From an uncultured Lentisphaeraceae bacterium (GTDB taxonomy: Bacteria; Verrucomicrobiota; Kiritimatiellia; RFP12; DVOR01), in the NCBI GenBank assembly GCA_937892925.1, contig CALBHX010000089.1, positions 1 through 35,519 of the forward strand: a stretch of DNA of 35,519 nt. The letters are read 5' to 3'. The position numbers were made by a program, and so were the translations under genes. Below, one piece after another: positions 16,464 through 24,296 of the stretch (its first letter is position 1; each line of letters opens with the position of its first letter). The notes beneath the pieces were generated by a model. The model was not told where the DNA came from, did not search any database, and worked only from the letters and a program-made list of their open reading frames with translations.

Positions 16464-18533
16464 ATGGCCACAGGCATGGAAAAGATTCGCAATATCGGCA
16501 TCGTTGCTCACATTGATGCGGGCAAAACGACGACGACTGAGCGCATCCTCTTTTACGCAGGCATGACCCACCGTCTCGGCAATGTGGATGACGGGAATAC
16601 GGTTACCGACTGGATGATTCAAGAGCGTGAGCGCGGCATTACCATTACTTCCGCCGCCATCACCTGCGCCTGGCGCGGCACGCAAATCAATTTAATTGAC
16701 ACCCCTGGCCACGTAGACTTCACAATTGAAGTCGAGCGTGCATTGCGCGTCTTGGATGGCGCCGTGGGCGTTTTCTGTGCCGTGGGCGGCGTGCAGTCGC
16801 AGTCTGAAACGGTTTGGCGTCAAGCCAACCGTTATCATGTGGCGCGCATTGCCTTCATCAACAAGATGGACCGCATGGGAGCAAACTTCGCCCGCGCCGT
16901 GACAGAGATGCACGAGAAGCTCGGAGCCAACGCCGTGCCCGTGACGCTTCCAGTGGGCGCGGCCGAAACATATGCCGGCGAAATTGATTTGATTGCCATG
17001 ACGTTTCGGCGTTATCTGGACGAAGAGGGCAAAACCTTCGAGGACGGCGCCATTCCGGCAGACGCGCAGGCTGCTGCGCAGGCCGCTCACGACGCGCTCC
17101 TTGAGGCGTTGGCAGAGGTAGACGATACGTTTATGGAGGCTTACCTGGAGAATCCCGAACAGGATGCTCCTGCCATCAAGGCCGCTCTGCGCCGAACCGT
17201 TATCGCCCAGACGTTGGTGCCTGTCTTTTGCGGTTCCTCTCTGAAGAACAAGGGCGTGCAGGCGTTGCTCGATGGGATTGTGGATTATCTCCCATCGCCT
17301 AACGAACGGAAGGCTCCCGTAGGTACAAACGTCAAAACGGACGAGCCTGCCGAGGTGGTTATGGATGCCGCCGCGCCTCTTTCGGCACTCGTGTTTAAGA
17401 TTGCGACAGATCCTTACGTGGGGCGGCTCTTCTTTGTGCGCGTGTACGGCGGTGCACTTAAGAAGGGGCAAAACGTGTACAACCCGCGGACGCGCAAGCG
17501 TGAGCGACTGATGAAGCTGCTGCGTGTGAAGTCCGACGAGGAGGAAGAGCTGGAGACTTTGAGCGCCGGTGATATCGGGGCGGTGGTTGGCCTGAAGGAG
17601 GTCACCACGGGCGACACGCTGTGCGCAGAAAACAAGCCTGTGGCGCTGATGGGGATCACCGCGCCCGAGCCGGTCATGTTTATGGCTATTGAGCCGAAGT
17701 CTACGGCAGAAAAAGACAAATTGGCGGCTGCGCTGGAACAATTGGCCGCCGAAGATCCCACCTGTCAAGTGCGCGTGGACGGGGAAACAGGACAGCAGAT
17801 TTTGTGCGGCATGGGCGAGCTCCATCTGGAGATTCTCGTCGACCGCCTGAAACGTGAGTTCCATGTGATGGCAAATACGGGCAAGCCGATGGTTTCCTAT
17901 TACGAAACCGTCTCAAAGGCAGCCCGCCAGACGTATACGTTCGACCGGGAAATTGCGGGGCGCCGCCATTGCGCCACGCTGACCATTGAGGTCTCTCCGC
18001 TCGCACGTGGCCAGGGGCGGCAGGCGCTCGTTGCAAAGAATGTAATGAAACGCTTGCCTAAGCCGGAGTATTCTGCTATCATTACGGACGCTTTATTTGA
18101 CGCAATAGCGACGGGCGTGCTTGCACGCTATCCGATGACGGATGTGAAGGCTGAGGTTATCGATTGCGCCATATTGGATGAAGAGACGGCTTCGGACGTG
18201 GCTTTTAGAAGCGCGGCCGTAATCGGGTTCCGCGAGGCGGCGATGGCTGCTGAGCCGGAATTTCTGGAGCCGATCATGTCCCTCGACATCGTGACGCCGC
18301 CTGAATACGTCGGCGACATCATGGGGGATATTAACGGCCGCCGCGGCCAGGTGCGCGACATGGAGATGAAGGGCGACCTTCAGAACGTGCGTGCGCAGGT
18401 GCCGCTGGCGGAACTGTTTGGGTACGCCACAGCGATCCGTTCGCTTTCCCGCGGACGAGCTGGGTATACGATGGAAGCCGGCGCGTTCGCGGTGGTGCCC
18501 AAAACAGTTAAAGAAGAACTACTCAACAGGTAA
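16464..18533 (+). CDS. fusA: Elongation factor G family GTPase, with an EF-G2-like domain IV
   Basis: 689 residues; start ATG 16464 with AGAGGA upstream. The GTPase domain is intact: AHIDAGKTTTTE (15-26), RERGITIT (55-62), DTPGHVDF (79-86) and NKMDR (133-137). MGELHLEI is at 450-457, and the C-terminal PLAELFGYATAIRSLSRGRA (647-666) is typical of domain V. Domain IV is unusual. The canonical SGGRGQYGHV stretch is replaced by REIAGRRHCATLTIEVSPL (495-513). The tip loop that holds the conserved His583 in E. coli reads AILDEE (569-574), with Leu aligned to that His. This resembles human mitochondrial EF-G2 (DKRHLVTVEVEARP, recalled from memory) and spirochaete spdEFG2, which act with RRF in ribosome recycling. 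It precedes rpsJ by seven bases. It may be the recycling factor with a second EF-G elsewhere, or the sole EF-G. Confidence 0.92.
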   Translation: MATGMEKIRNIGIVAHIDAGKTTTTERILFYAGMTHRLGNVDDGNTVTDWMIQERERGITITSAAITCAWRGTQINLIDTPGHVDFTIEVERALRVLDGAVGVFCAVGGVQSQSETVWRQANRYHVARIAFINKMDRMGANFARAVTEMHEKLGANAVPVTLPVGAAETYAGEIDLIAMTFRRYLDEEGKTFEDGAIPADAQAAAQAAHDALLEALAEVDDTFMEAYLENPEQDAPAIKAALRRTVIAQTLVPVFCGSSLKNKGVQALLDGIVDYLPSPNERKAPVGTNVKTDEPAEVVMDAAAPLSALVFKIATDPYVGRLFFVRVYGGALKKGQNVYNPRTRKRERLMKLLRVKSDEEEELETLSAGDIGAVVGLKEVTTGDTLCAENKPVALMGITAPEPVMFMAIEPKSTAEKDKLAAALEQLAAEDPTCQVRVDGETGQQILCGMGELHLEILVDRLKREFHVMANTGKPMVSYYETVSKAARQTYTFDREIAGRRHCATLTIEVSPLARGQGRQALVAKNVMKRLPKPEYSAIITDALFDAIATGVLARYPMTDVKAEVIDCAILDEETASDVAFRSAAVIGFREAAMAAEPEFLEPIMSLDIVTPPEYVGDIMGDINGRRGQVRDMEMKGDLQNVRAQVPLAELFGYATAIRSLSRGRAGYTMEAGAFAVVPKTVKEELLNR

Positions 18534-18540
18534 TGTGAGC

Positions 18541-18849
18541 ATGCAAAGTCAGCGTATTCGTATTCGCTTGCAGGCGTACGACCACAAGGTGCTGGATCAG
18601 GCCGTCGGTGCCATCCTTGACGCGGCCCGCAGCACTGGAGCCCAAATTGTGGGGCCGATTCCGCTCCCGACTCGTGTCGAGCGTTTCACGGTGAACCGCT
18701 CTCCGCACGTGGACAAGAAGTCCATGGATCAGTTCGAGATGCGCACGCACAAGCGTTTGCTGGATATCGTGAGCCCAACGGCCAAGACCGTTGATGAGCT
18801 CAAGAAGTTGAATCTGCCTGCCGGCGTGGATATCACGATTCGTATCTAA
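18541..18849 (+). CDS. rpsJ: 30S ribosomal protein S10
   Basis: 102 residues, the normal size. S10 (uS10) sits in the 30S head and, with NusB, links transcription antitermination to translation. Conserved parts are QRIRIRLQAYDHKVLDQ, GPIPLPTR, HVDKKSMDQFEMRTHKRL and LPAGVDITIRI. The start ATG 18541 lies seven bases after the fusA stop; AGG of the fusA end and GTGAGC could serve in ribosome binding. It is first of the S10-type block. Confidence 0.98.
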   Translation: MQSQRIRIRLQAYDHKVLDQAVGAILDAARSTGAQIVGPIPLPTRVERFTVNRSPHVDKKSMDQFEMRTHKRLLDIVSPTAKTVDELKKLNLPAGVDITIRI

Positions 18850-18862
18850 GGAGGGTGAGACC

Positions 18863-19498
18863 ATGCAAGGCTTGATTGGCAAGAAAATCGGAATGACCCA
18901 GATTTGGGATGACCAGGGTGTCGCGATTCCCGTGACCGTCCTGGAGGTTGGTCCCTGCCCGGTCGTTCAAGTGAAAACCGTTGAGAAGGATGGCTACACC
19001 GCTGTTCAGCTCGGTTTTGAACCCCAGAAGGCGCAGCGCCTCAGCAAGGCCGAGCGCACACGCTTTGAAAAGGCTGGCGTGGAAGCTCAGAAAATTCTCG
19101 CTGAGTTCGCTCCGGATGCCGAAGATGAAGTCAAGGCCGGCGATACGCTGACCGCTTCGTTGTTCGAAGGCGTTTCCTTTGTGGACGTACAGGCGACGAC
19201 CAAGGGGCGTGGATTCGCGGGTGTGGTTCGCCGTTTCCGTTTTGCCGGCGGCCCGCATGGGCACGGCGGCCACTCCAAGCGCCGTCCTGGCGGTATCGCT
19301 GCCCGCGATCTTCCCGGTTGGGTTGAAAAAGGCAAGAAGATGCCCGGCCACATGGGGTGCGTGGTGCGTACCACCCAAAATGTCCGCGTGGCCAAAGTGA
19401 TCGCCGCAGAGAACCTCGTTCTTCTGCACGGTGCGGTTCCCGGTCCTAACGGCGGTATCGTCCGCGTGACGAAGGCTCTCAAGAAGGCTTCCAAGTAA
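18863..19498 (+). CDS. rplC: 50S ribosomal protein L3
   Basis: 211 residues. uL3 binds near the 3' end of 23S rRNA and reaches towards the peptidyl transferase centre. Conserved parts are GLIGKKIGMTQIW, TKGRGFAGVVRRF, GGPHGHGGHSKRRPG and KGKKMPGHMG. The Gln methylated by PrmB in E. coli (in NQTPG) is absent; the loop here is ARDLPG. A strong AAGGAGG precedes ATG 18863. The stop codon overlaps the next start by one base. Confidence 0.98.
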   Translation: MQGLIGKKIGMTQIWDDQGVAIPVTVLEVGPCPVVQVKTVEKDGYTAVQLGFEPQKAQRLSKAERTRFEKAGVEAQKILAEFAPDAEDEVKAGDTLTASLFEGVSFVDVQATTKGRGFAGVVRRFRFAGGPHGHGGHSKRRPGGIAARDLPGWVEKGKKMPGHMGCVVRTTQNVRVAKVIAAENLVLLHGAVPGPNGGIVRVTKALKKASK

Positions 19499-20163
19499 TG
19501 AGCACGATCAAAGTTTATGACAAGACCGGCGCAGTGACGGGCGAGAAAGCCGTCAACGAAGCGCAGCTCGTCCTTGACCGCGGCGAACAGGCCGTGAAGG
19601 ACACGGTTGTGGCCATTCTGAACGGCTATCGCGCCGGAACGGCCAAGACCAAGAACAAATCTGAAGTTTCCGGCACCGGCAAGAAGCCCTGGAAGCAGAA
19701 AGGCACCGGCCGCGCTTCCTTCGGTTCTTCCCGTAACCCGGTTTGGCGCGGCGGCGGCGTGGCCTTCGGCCCTGTTCCCCGCGACTTCTCCCAGAAGGTG
19801 AACAAAAAGGTTGCCGCTTTGGCTTTCGCCCGCGCCCTGAGCGATAAGATCGCAGCTGGCGAGCTCAGCGTGGTGGATGCGCTCAACTTTGATGAGCCAA
19901 AGACCAAAAAGGCAGCCGAGATGTTCAAGGCTATGGGTTTGACGCGCTCCTGCCTCGTGATCGTGGATGACGATGCACTGGCTGGAGACGCAAACGACAA
20001 CTTCTTCCTCGCGGTTGGCAATCTCCCCGAGGTGGGCGTCGCCGCTGCGGGCGAAACAGACGTCTACATGCTTTGCCGCTTTAAGAACATTGTGGTCACA
20101 GCCAAGGCTTACGAGGCACTTGAAGCCCGTTTGGCTCGCGTGACCGGAAAGGCGGACAAGTAA
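19498..20163 (+). CDS. rplD: 50S ribosomal protein L4
   Basis: 221 residues. uL4 lines the peptide exit tunnel and is the autoregulator of the S10 operon in E. coli. The tunnel loop is clear: TAKTKNKSEVSGTGKKPWKQ followed by KGTGRASFGSSRNPVWRGGG. The start overlaps the L3 stop (TAATG), and the stop overlaps the L23 start in the same way, so translation is coupled. The long leader hairpin used by L4 in E. coli is not evident upstream of rpsJ. Confidence 0.98.
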   Translation: MSTIKVYDKTGAVTGEKAVNEAQLVLDRGEQAVKDTVVAILNGYRAGTAKTKNKSEVSGTGKKPWKQKGTGRASFGSSRNPVWRGGGVAFGPVPRDFSQKVNKKVAALAFARALSDKIAAGELSVVDALNFDEPKTKKAAEMFKAMGLTRSCLVIVDDDALAGDANDNFFLAVGNLPEVGVAAAGETDVYMLCRFKNIVVTAKAYEALEARLARVTGKADK

Positions 20164-20435
20164 TGAAGGCTGTTATCCGCAAAGTTTCCGTGACCGAGAA
20201 GGGTACCCTGATCGGCAAGGAGAATCAATACATGCTTGAAGTCGCCCCGTCGGCGACCAAGCCCGAGATCCGCGCGGCTGTTGAAGCGCAGTTTGGCGTG
20301 CACGTGACGAGCGTGAATACCGCTAACTACCGCAGCCGCACCGTCCCAACCCGCACTCGCCGCACCACTGCCACGCAGGCGTGGAAGCGTGCGATTGTGA
20401 CGCTGCGCGACGGCGAGCGTATCGAAATCGTCTAA
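20163..20435 (+). CDS. rplW: 50S ribosomal protein L23
   Basis: 90 residues, slightly short for the family. uL23 lies at the tunnel exit and docks trigger factor and SRP. Conserved parts are VTEKGTLIGKENQYMLEV, ATKPEIRAAVEAQFGVHV and a basic loop RSRTVPTRTRRTTATQAWKR. The start ATG 20163 overlaps the L4 stop by one base. Confidence 0.96.
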   Translation: MKAVIRKVSVTEKGTLIGKENQYMLEVAPSATKPEIRAAVEAQFGVHVTSVNTANYRSRTVPTRTRRTTATQAWKRAIVTLRDGERIEIV

Positions 20436-20457
20436 ACTGCCAAAGGACACCCTATCT

Positions 20458-21282
20458 ATGGCACTGAAAAGTTATAAACCCCGCAGCCCGGGTATGCGCT
20501 TCCGCGTTTCTCAGGTGCGCACGCATCTCTCTAAAGAGAAGCCGATTGCTCACCTGACGCTTGCGAAGAACAGTTGCGCCGGGCGCAACAATCAGGGGTG
20601 CATCACGGTTCGTCATCGCGGCGGCGGCGTGCGTCGTCGTTTCCGCGTGGTGGACTTCCTCCGTAACAAGCATGGCATCCCGGCCAAGGTCGCGGCGTTG
20701 TGCTATGATCCAAACCGCACGGCCAATCTGGCGTTGTTGAATTACGTCGACGGCGAAAAGCGCTACATTCTTGCTCCTGAGGGGCTGAAGGTGGGCATGA
20801 CCGTAGTTTCCGGCCCAGAGGCTGAGCCGGTGGTGGGCAATGCGCTTCCGCTTGAGAAGATCCCGCTGGGCATGGCGCTTCATAATGTGGAGCTCGTTCC
20901 TGGGAAGGGCGCTCAGATGGTTCGTTCTGCGGGCACCAGCTGCACGCTGATGGCGCGCGACAATGGAATGGCCACGCTGCGTCTGCCCTCTGGCGAAGTC
21001 CGCATGGTTTCCTGTGCGTGCATGGCTACGATTGGCGCAGTGGGCGAAGGCGACTGGTCTGGCGTGAAGTTTGGTAAGGCCGGCCGCAAACGTCTGCTGG
21101 GCATTCGTCCAACCGTTCGCGGTGTGGCGATGAACCCTGTCGATCACCCGATGGGTGGTGGTGAAGGGCGTACCTCCGGCGGCAGCCATCCCCGCAGCCC
21201 GTGGGGCAAGCTCGCCAAGGGCGGTAAGACGCGCAACCGCCGTAAGAACAGCAATCGCTTTATCGTCAAGCGGAGAAAGTAA
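20458..21282 (+). CDS. rplB: 50S ribosomal protein L2
   Basis: 274 residues. uL2 supports subunit association and peptidyl transfer. The end region GVAMNPVDHPMGGGEGRTSG carries the conserved His230 (His229 in E. coli). Other conserved parts are RHRGGGVRRRFRVVDF, GEKRYILAPEGLKVG and LPSGEVRMVS. AAAGGA precedes ATG 20458. It is normal in size and position, between rplW and rpsS. Confidence 0.98.
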   Translation: MALKSYKPRSPGMRFRVSQVRTHLSKEKPIAHLTLAKNSCAGRNNQGCITVRHRGGGVRRRFRVVDFLRNKHGIPAKVAALCYDPNRTANLALLNYVDGEKRYILAPEGLKVGMTVVSGPEAEPVVGNALPLEKIPLGMALHNVELVPGKGAQMVRSAGTSCTLMARDNGMATLRLPSGEVRMVSCACMATIGAVGEGDWSGVKFGKAGRKRLLGIRPTVRGVAMNPVDHPMGGGEGRTSGGSHPRSPWGKLAKGGKTRNRRKNSNRFIVKRRK

Positions 21283-21288
21283 TCCACT

Positions 21289-21567
21289 ATGGCTCGTTCG
21301 ATTAAAAAAGGCCCTTACGTTGAGGCGTCTCTCCTGAAGAAGGTAGAGAAGATGAACGCTTCGGGCAAGAAACTGCCGATCAAAACCTGGTCGCGCCGCT
21401 CGATGGTGCTCCCCGAGTTCGTTGGGCACACCTTCGCTATTCACAACGGCAAGCAGCATATGCCGGTGTTCATCACCGAGAATATGGTCGGGCACCGTTT
21501 GGGTGAGTTTTCCAACACCCGCACCTTTAAGGCGCATGGTGGCTTGACCGAAAAGGCTGGCCGTTAA
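21289..21567 (+). CDS. rpsS: 30S ribosomal protein S19
   Basis: 92 residues. uS19 is in the 30S head near the A-site finger. Conserved parts are ARSIKKGPYVEASLLKKVE, KTWSRRSMVLPEFVGHTFA, HNGKQHMPVFITENMVGHRL and GEFSNTRTFKAHG. ATG 21289 is six bases after the L2 stop. The nearest purine-rich sequence (GGAG at 21272-21275) is inside rplB and rather far, so translation is probably coupled. Confidence 0.98.
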   Translation: MARSIKKGPYVEASLLKKVEKMNASGKKLPIKTWSRRSMVLPEFVGHTFAIHNGKQHMPVFITENMVGHRLGEFSNTRTFKAHGGLTEKAGR

Positions 21568-21582
21568 ACAGGGGGAAAGACC

Positions 21583-21915
21583 ATGGAAGTAAAAGCCATT
21601 GCCCGCAACCTCCGCATCTCTGTCCGTAAGGCGCGCCCGATTGCTCGCCGCGTGCAGGGGCTGAAGCTTGCCGATGCACTCGCGGTCGCAGATTTCAGTA
21701 CGCTGAAGGCCGCGCGTTTTCTCGCTGCCGCGCTGCGTTCTGCCGCTGCGAATGCGAAGAACAACAATAATCTTGATCCTGAGACGCTGACGGTTAAGAA
21801 GGCCGTTTTCGACGAGGGTTCCCGCATGAAACGTTATTGGTGCGGAGCCCGCGGCAGCGCCAAGCCGATTCAGAAGAAACTCAGCCACGTTACCGTGGTG
21901 CTGACGAACGAATAA
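21583..21915 (+). CDS. rplV: 50S ribosomal protein L22
   Basis: 110 residues. uL22 lines the exit tunnel with its beta-hairpin. Conserved parts are ARNLRISVRKARPIARRVQG, LRSAAANAKNNNNLDPETL and the basic hairpin GSRMKRYWCGARGSAKPIQK. A GGGGGAA Shine-Dalgarno-like sequence precedes ATG 21583. It is in its usual place between rpsS and rpsC. Confidence 0.97.
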   Translation: MEVKAIARNLRISVRKARPIARRVQGLKLADALAVADFSTLKAARFLAAALRSAAANAKNNNNLDPETLTVKKAVFDEGSRMKRYWCGARGSAKPIQKKLSHVTVVLTNE

Positions 21916-21929
21916 GTTAGGAGCCTACC

Positions 21930-22619
21930 TTGGGACAGAAAGTTAACCCTATCGGCTTCCGCATTGCCCTGAACAAACAGTGGCAGTCGCGTTGGTTCGC
22001 TAAGAAGCAGGAATTCGGTCTGAATCTGGCCGAAGATAACAAGATCCGCGAGACGGTTCGTAAGGCCATTGAAGGCGCAGCCATCACGAAGATTGGCATT
22101 GAGCGCTTCGCCAACCGCGTTCGCGTGATTATTTTCTCTGCCCGCCCCGGCGTGATTGTTGGCCGGAAGGGGCAGGACGTTGAGAAGCTCAAAGCGCAGC
22201 TTGCGAAGAGCACCGGCAAAGAAATCTACCTGGACATCCAGGAAGTTCGCACGCCGGATGCCGATGCGCAGCTTGTGGCTGAGAGTATTGCCCAGCAGAT
22301 TGAGCACCGTACGGCTGTTAAACGCGCGATCAAGCGTGCGGAAAAAACAGCGATGGAGCTCGGAGTAGACGGGATTAAGATCCGTTGCGCAGGGCGTATC
22401 AACGGCGCAGAAATCTCTCGCGTGGAGTGGAGCAAGAAAGGCAAAGTGCCGCTGCATACCCTGCGCGCTAACATTGACTACGGCTTCGTAGAGGCCAACA
22501 CCACTGCCGGTAAGATTGGCGTAAAGGTGTGGATCTGCAAGCGCGAAGACTTCCAGCCCGCGCGTTCTCAGCGTGGCGGCGATCGTGGAAGGAGGAATGC
22601 TTATGCCTCTCATGCCTAA
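21930..22619 (+). CDS. rpsC: 30S ribosomal protein S3 (TTG start)
   Basis: 229 residues. uS3 forms part of the mRNA entry tunnel. The start is TTG 21930: the family's invariant beginning GQKVNPIGFR follows at once and TTAGGAG lies six bases upstream, so this unusual start is well supported. The KH domain has the GRKG loop at 78-81 (ARPGVIVGRKGQDVEKL). GRINGAEISRVEW and TLRANIDYGF are also conserved. The 3' end overlaps rplP by 17 bases and contains that gene's AAGGAGG. Confidence 0.98.
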   Translation: MGQKVNPIGFRIALNKQWQSRWFAKKQEFGLNLAEDNKIRETVRKAIEGAAITKIGIERFANRVRVIIFSARPGVIVGRKGQDVEKLKAQLAKSTGKEIYLDIQEVRTPDADAQLVAESIAQQIEHRTAVKRAIKRAEKTAMELGVDGIKIRCAGRINGAEISRVEWSKKGKVPLHTLRANIDYGFVEANTTAGKIGVKVWICKREDFQPARSQRGGDRGRRNAYASHA

Positions 22620-23010
22620 ACGCGTGAAACACCGTAAGGTCTCGAAGGGCTCCCGCAAGGGGTTCGCGAGTAACGGCGATAAACTCGCTTACGGTGAGTT
22701 CGGGATTAAGGCGCTCGGCCGCGGCTGGGTGACCAACACGCAGATCGAAGCCTGCCGTGTGGCGATTAACCGCCACATGAAGCGTAAGGGTAAGCTCTGG
22801 GTGCGCATTTTCCCTGATAAGCCGGTAACGAAAAAGCCAATCGAAGTGCGTATGGGCTCGGGTAAGGGTAATCCGGAGTTCTGGGTTGCGGTTGTCCTCC
22901 CTGGCAAGGTGCTTTTTGAAGTGGGCGGTATTCCGGAATCGTTGGCGCGTGAGTGCTTGCGTTTGGCGGATTCCAAGCTTGGCATCCGTACCCAGTTGGT
23001 TAGCCGATAA
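22603..23010 (+). CDS. rplP: 50S ribosomal protein L16
   Basis: 135 residues from ATG 22603, chosen because AAGGAGG at 22589-22595 is seven bases upstream; ATG 22612 gives MPKRVKHRK and is also possible. uL16 helps accommodate aminoacyl-tRNA in the A site. Conserved parts are MPKRVKHRKVSKG, GEFGIKALGRGWVTNTQIEA, RVAINRHMKRKGKLWVRIFP and MGSGKGNPEFWVAVV. It overlaps rpsC. Confidence 0.97.
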   Translation: MPLMPKRVKHRKVSKGSRKGFASNGDKLAYGEFGIKALGRGWVTNTQIEACRVAINRHMKRKGKLWVRIFPDKPVTKKPIEVRMGSGKGNPEFWVAVVLPGKVLFEVGGIPESLARECLRLADSKLGIRTQLVSR

Positions 23011-23022
23011 GCGAGGTGCCAC

Positions 23023-23220
23023 ATGAAGAACGCTGAAATCAAAGCACTTGATGCGAACGAATTAGCGGCGCAGATCCGTGAGAAGGAAACGGAGCTTCGG
23101 ACGCTTCGCCTGAAGCACAATTCCACACAAGGGGTTGACCATCCTGGACGCATCGCTGCGTTGCGCAAGGACATTGCCCAACTTAAGACGGCTGCCAACG
23201 AAAAGAAGGTGAATCAATGA
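23023..23220 (+). CDS. rpmC: 50S ribosomal protein L29
   Basis: 65 residues, two long helices. uL29 is at the tunnel exit next to L23. The recognisable core is LAAQIREKETELRTLRLKH followed by HPGRIAALRKDIAQLKT. GAGGTG precedes ATG 23023. The stop overlaps the rpsQ start (ATGA). Confidence 0.95.
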   Translation: MKNAEIKALDANELAAQIREKETELRTLRLKHNSTQGVDHPGRIAALRKDIAQLKTAANEKKVNQ

Positions 23221-23480
23221 GTGAAACTACTGTCGAGCGCGCTTCGCGCAAGGTGCGTAAAGGCACCGTCGTCAGCAAGTCCGGCGATAAGTCGATCGTC
23301 GTGCGCGTTGAGCGTCGGATGCTCCACCCGGTTTATGGCAAAGTGGTGAAGGCTTTCAATAAGTTCCATGCTCATGATGAGCAGAACGCGGCGAAAGTCG
23401 GCGACACGGTTGTCATCATGGAAACCCGTCCGTTGAGCAAGACCAAGCGTTGGCGTTTGGTCTCCATTGAGGAGAAGTAA
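23217..23480 (+). CDS. rpsQ: 30S ribosomal protein S17
   Basis: 87 residues, OB-fold. uS17 binds the 5' domain of 16S rRNA. Conserved parts are KVRKGTVVSKSGDKSIVVRV, HPVYGKVVKAFNKFHAHDE and GDTVVIMETRPLSKTKRWRL. The start ATG 23217 overlaps the L29 stop by four bases. Confidence 0.97.
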   Translation: MSETTVERASRKVRKGTVVSKSGDKSIVVRVERRMLHPVYGKVVKAFNKFHAHDEQNAAKVGDTVVIMETRPLSKTKRWRLVSIEEK

Positions 23481-23483
23481 GCC

Positions 23484-23849
23484 ATGATCATGGAAGAAAG
23501 CAAGCTCGTGGTTGCAGACAACACGGGTGCCAAGATCGCCAAGTGCTTCCGTATCCTCGGGCAGCGGAAACGCTCTGCCGGGGTCGGTGATATTATCCGC
23601 GTCTCCATTCAGGAGGCATCGCCAACCGGTGCGGTCAAGAAGGGGCAGGTGTGCTTCGCATTAATCGTGCGCACGGCGCATCCTCTGGCTCGCCCGGATG
23701 GTTCTTTTGTGCGGTTTGACCAGAACGCTTGTGTGATTGTGGATGCAAAGCACAACCCGATGGGCACGCGCATTTTTGGCCCGGTGGCGCGCGAATTGCG
23801 CGACAAGGGGCAGATGAAGGTCGTTTCCCTCGCACCGGAAGTGGTGTGA
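23484..23849 (+). CDS. rplN: 50S ribosomal protein L14
   Basis: 121 residues. uL14 lies at the subunit interface. ATG 23484 gives the family's start MIMEESKLVVADNTGAK; a second ATG is two codons on. ARELRDKGQMKVVSLAPEVV is the usual end. Further conserved parts are VGDIIRVSIQEASP, KKGQVCFALIVRT and FDQNACVIVD. It is followed by an unusually long spacer of 117 bases before rplX. Confidence 0.98.
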   Translation: MIMEESKLVVADNTGAKIAKCFRILGQRKRSAGVGDIIRVSIQEASPTGAVKKGQVCFALIVRTAHPLARPDGSFVRFDQNACVIVDAKHNPMGTRIFGPVARELRDKGQMKVVSLAPEVV

Positions 23850-23911
23850 GGTGAACGCCCGCTTCGTGACCGCAGGTAATACGTAAGCGTAAGCCGGGAC
23901 ACCCCAAGGAA

Positions 23912-23937
23912 GAACGGGACGTTTGCGAACTGCGTTC
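23912..23937 (+). other. Possible hairpin in the rplN-rplX spacer
   Basis: GAACG (23912-23916) pairs with CGTTC (23933-23937), and an inner GTT/AAC stem carries loop TGCG. The stem is broken by an internal loop and is weak. It is noted because this spacer is much longer than others in the cluster and could hold a regulatory site. Confidence 0.35.
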
Positions 23938-23966
23938 GTTACAACAGCGAGTTACGGAAGAAACCA

Positions 23967-24284
23967 ATGAGTATTGCAAGAATTAAGAAGAACGATACGG
24001 TGATCGTGATCTCCGGTTCGGACAAGGGAAAGACTGGCAAAGTTCTTTCTGTCAGCCCGAAGAAGGGAACGGCCATCGTTGAGGGGCTTCACCTGGTAAA
24101 GAAGACCATTCGTCGCACGGAACAGACGCCGCAGGGTGGTATTGTGGATCGTGAGTCTCCTATTCAGCTTTCGAATCTGATGCCTTATGACGCGGATAAG
24201 AAGCGCGGGAGCCGCATTAGCCGCACGCAGAATGGAGAGCGGACGGTGCGTACGCTCAAGACCTCCGGCAAGGCTTTGGACTAA
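23967..24284 (+). CDS. rplX: 50S ribosomal protein L24
   Basis: 105 residues. uL24 is an early assembly protein with a KOW motif (KNDTVIVISGSDKGKTGKVL). Other parts are VEGLHLVKKTIRR, GGIVDRESPIQLSNLM and a basic end. GGAAG precedes ATG 23967. It begins the spc-type block after the 117-base spacer. Confidence 0.97.
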   Translation: MSIARIKKNDTVIVISGSDKGKTGKVLSVSPKKGTAIVEGLHLVKKTIRRTEQTPQGGIVDRESPIQLSNLMPYDADKKRGSRISRTQNGERTVRTLKTSGKALD

Positions 24285-24296
24285 GGAGCAGAGACG

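Noticed and set aside
23851..23886. 11-codon open frame after rplN starting GTG
   Set aside because: Too short, no Shine-Dalgarno sequence at the right distance and no resemblance to a leader peptide.
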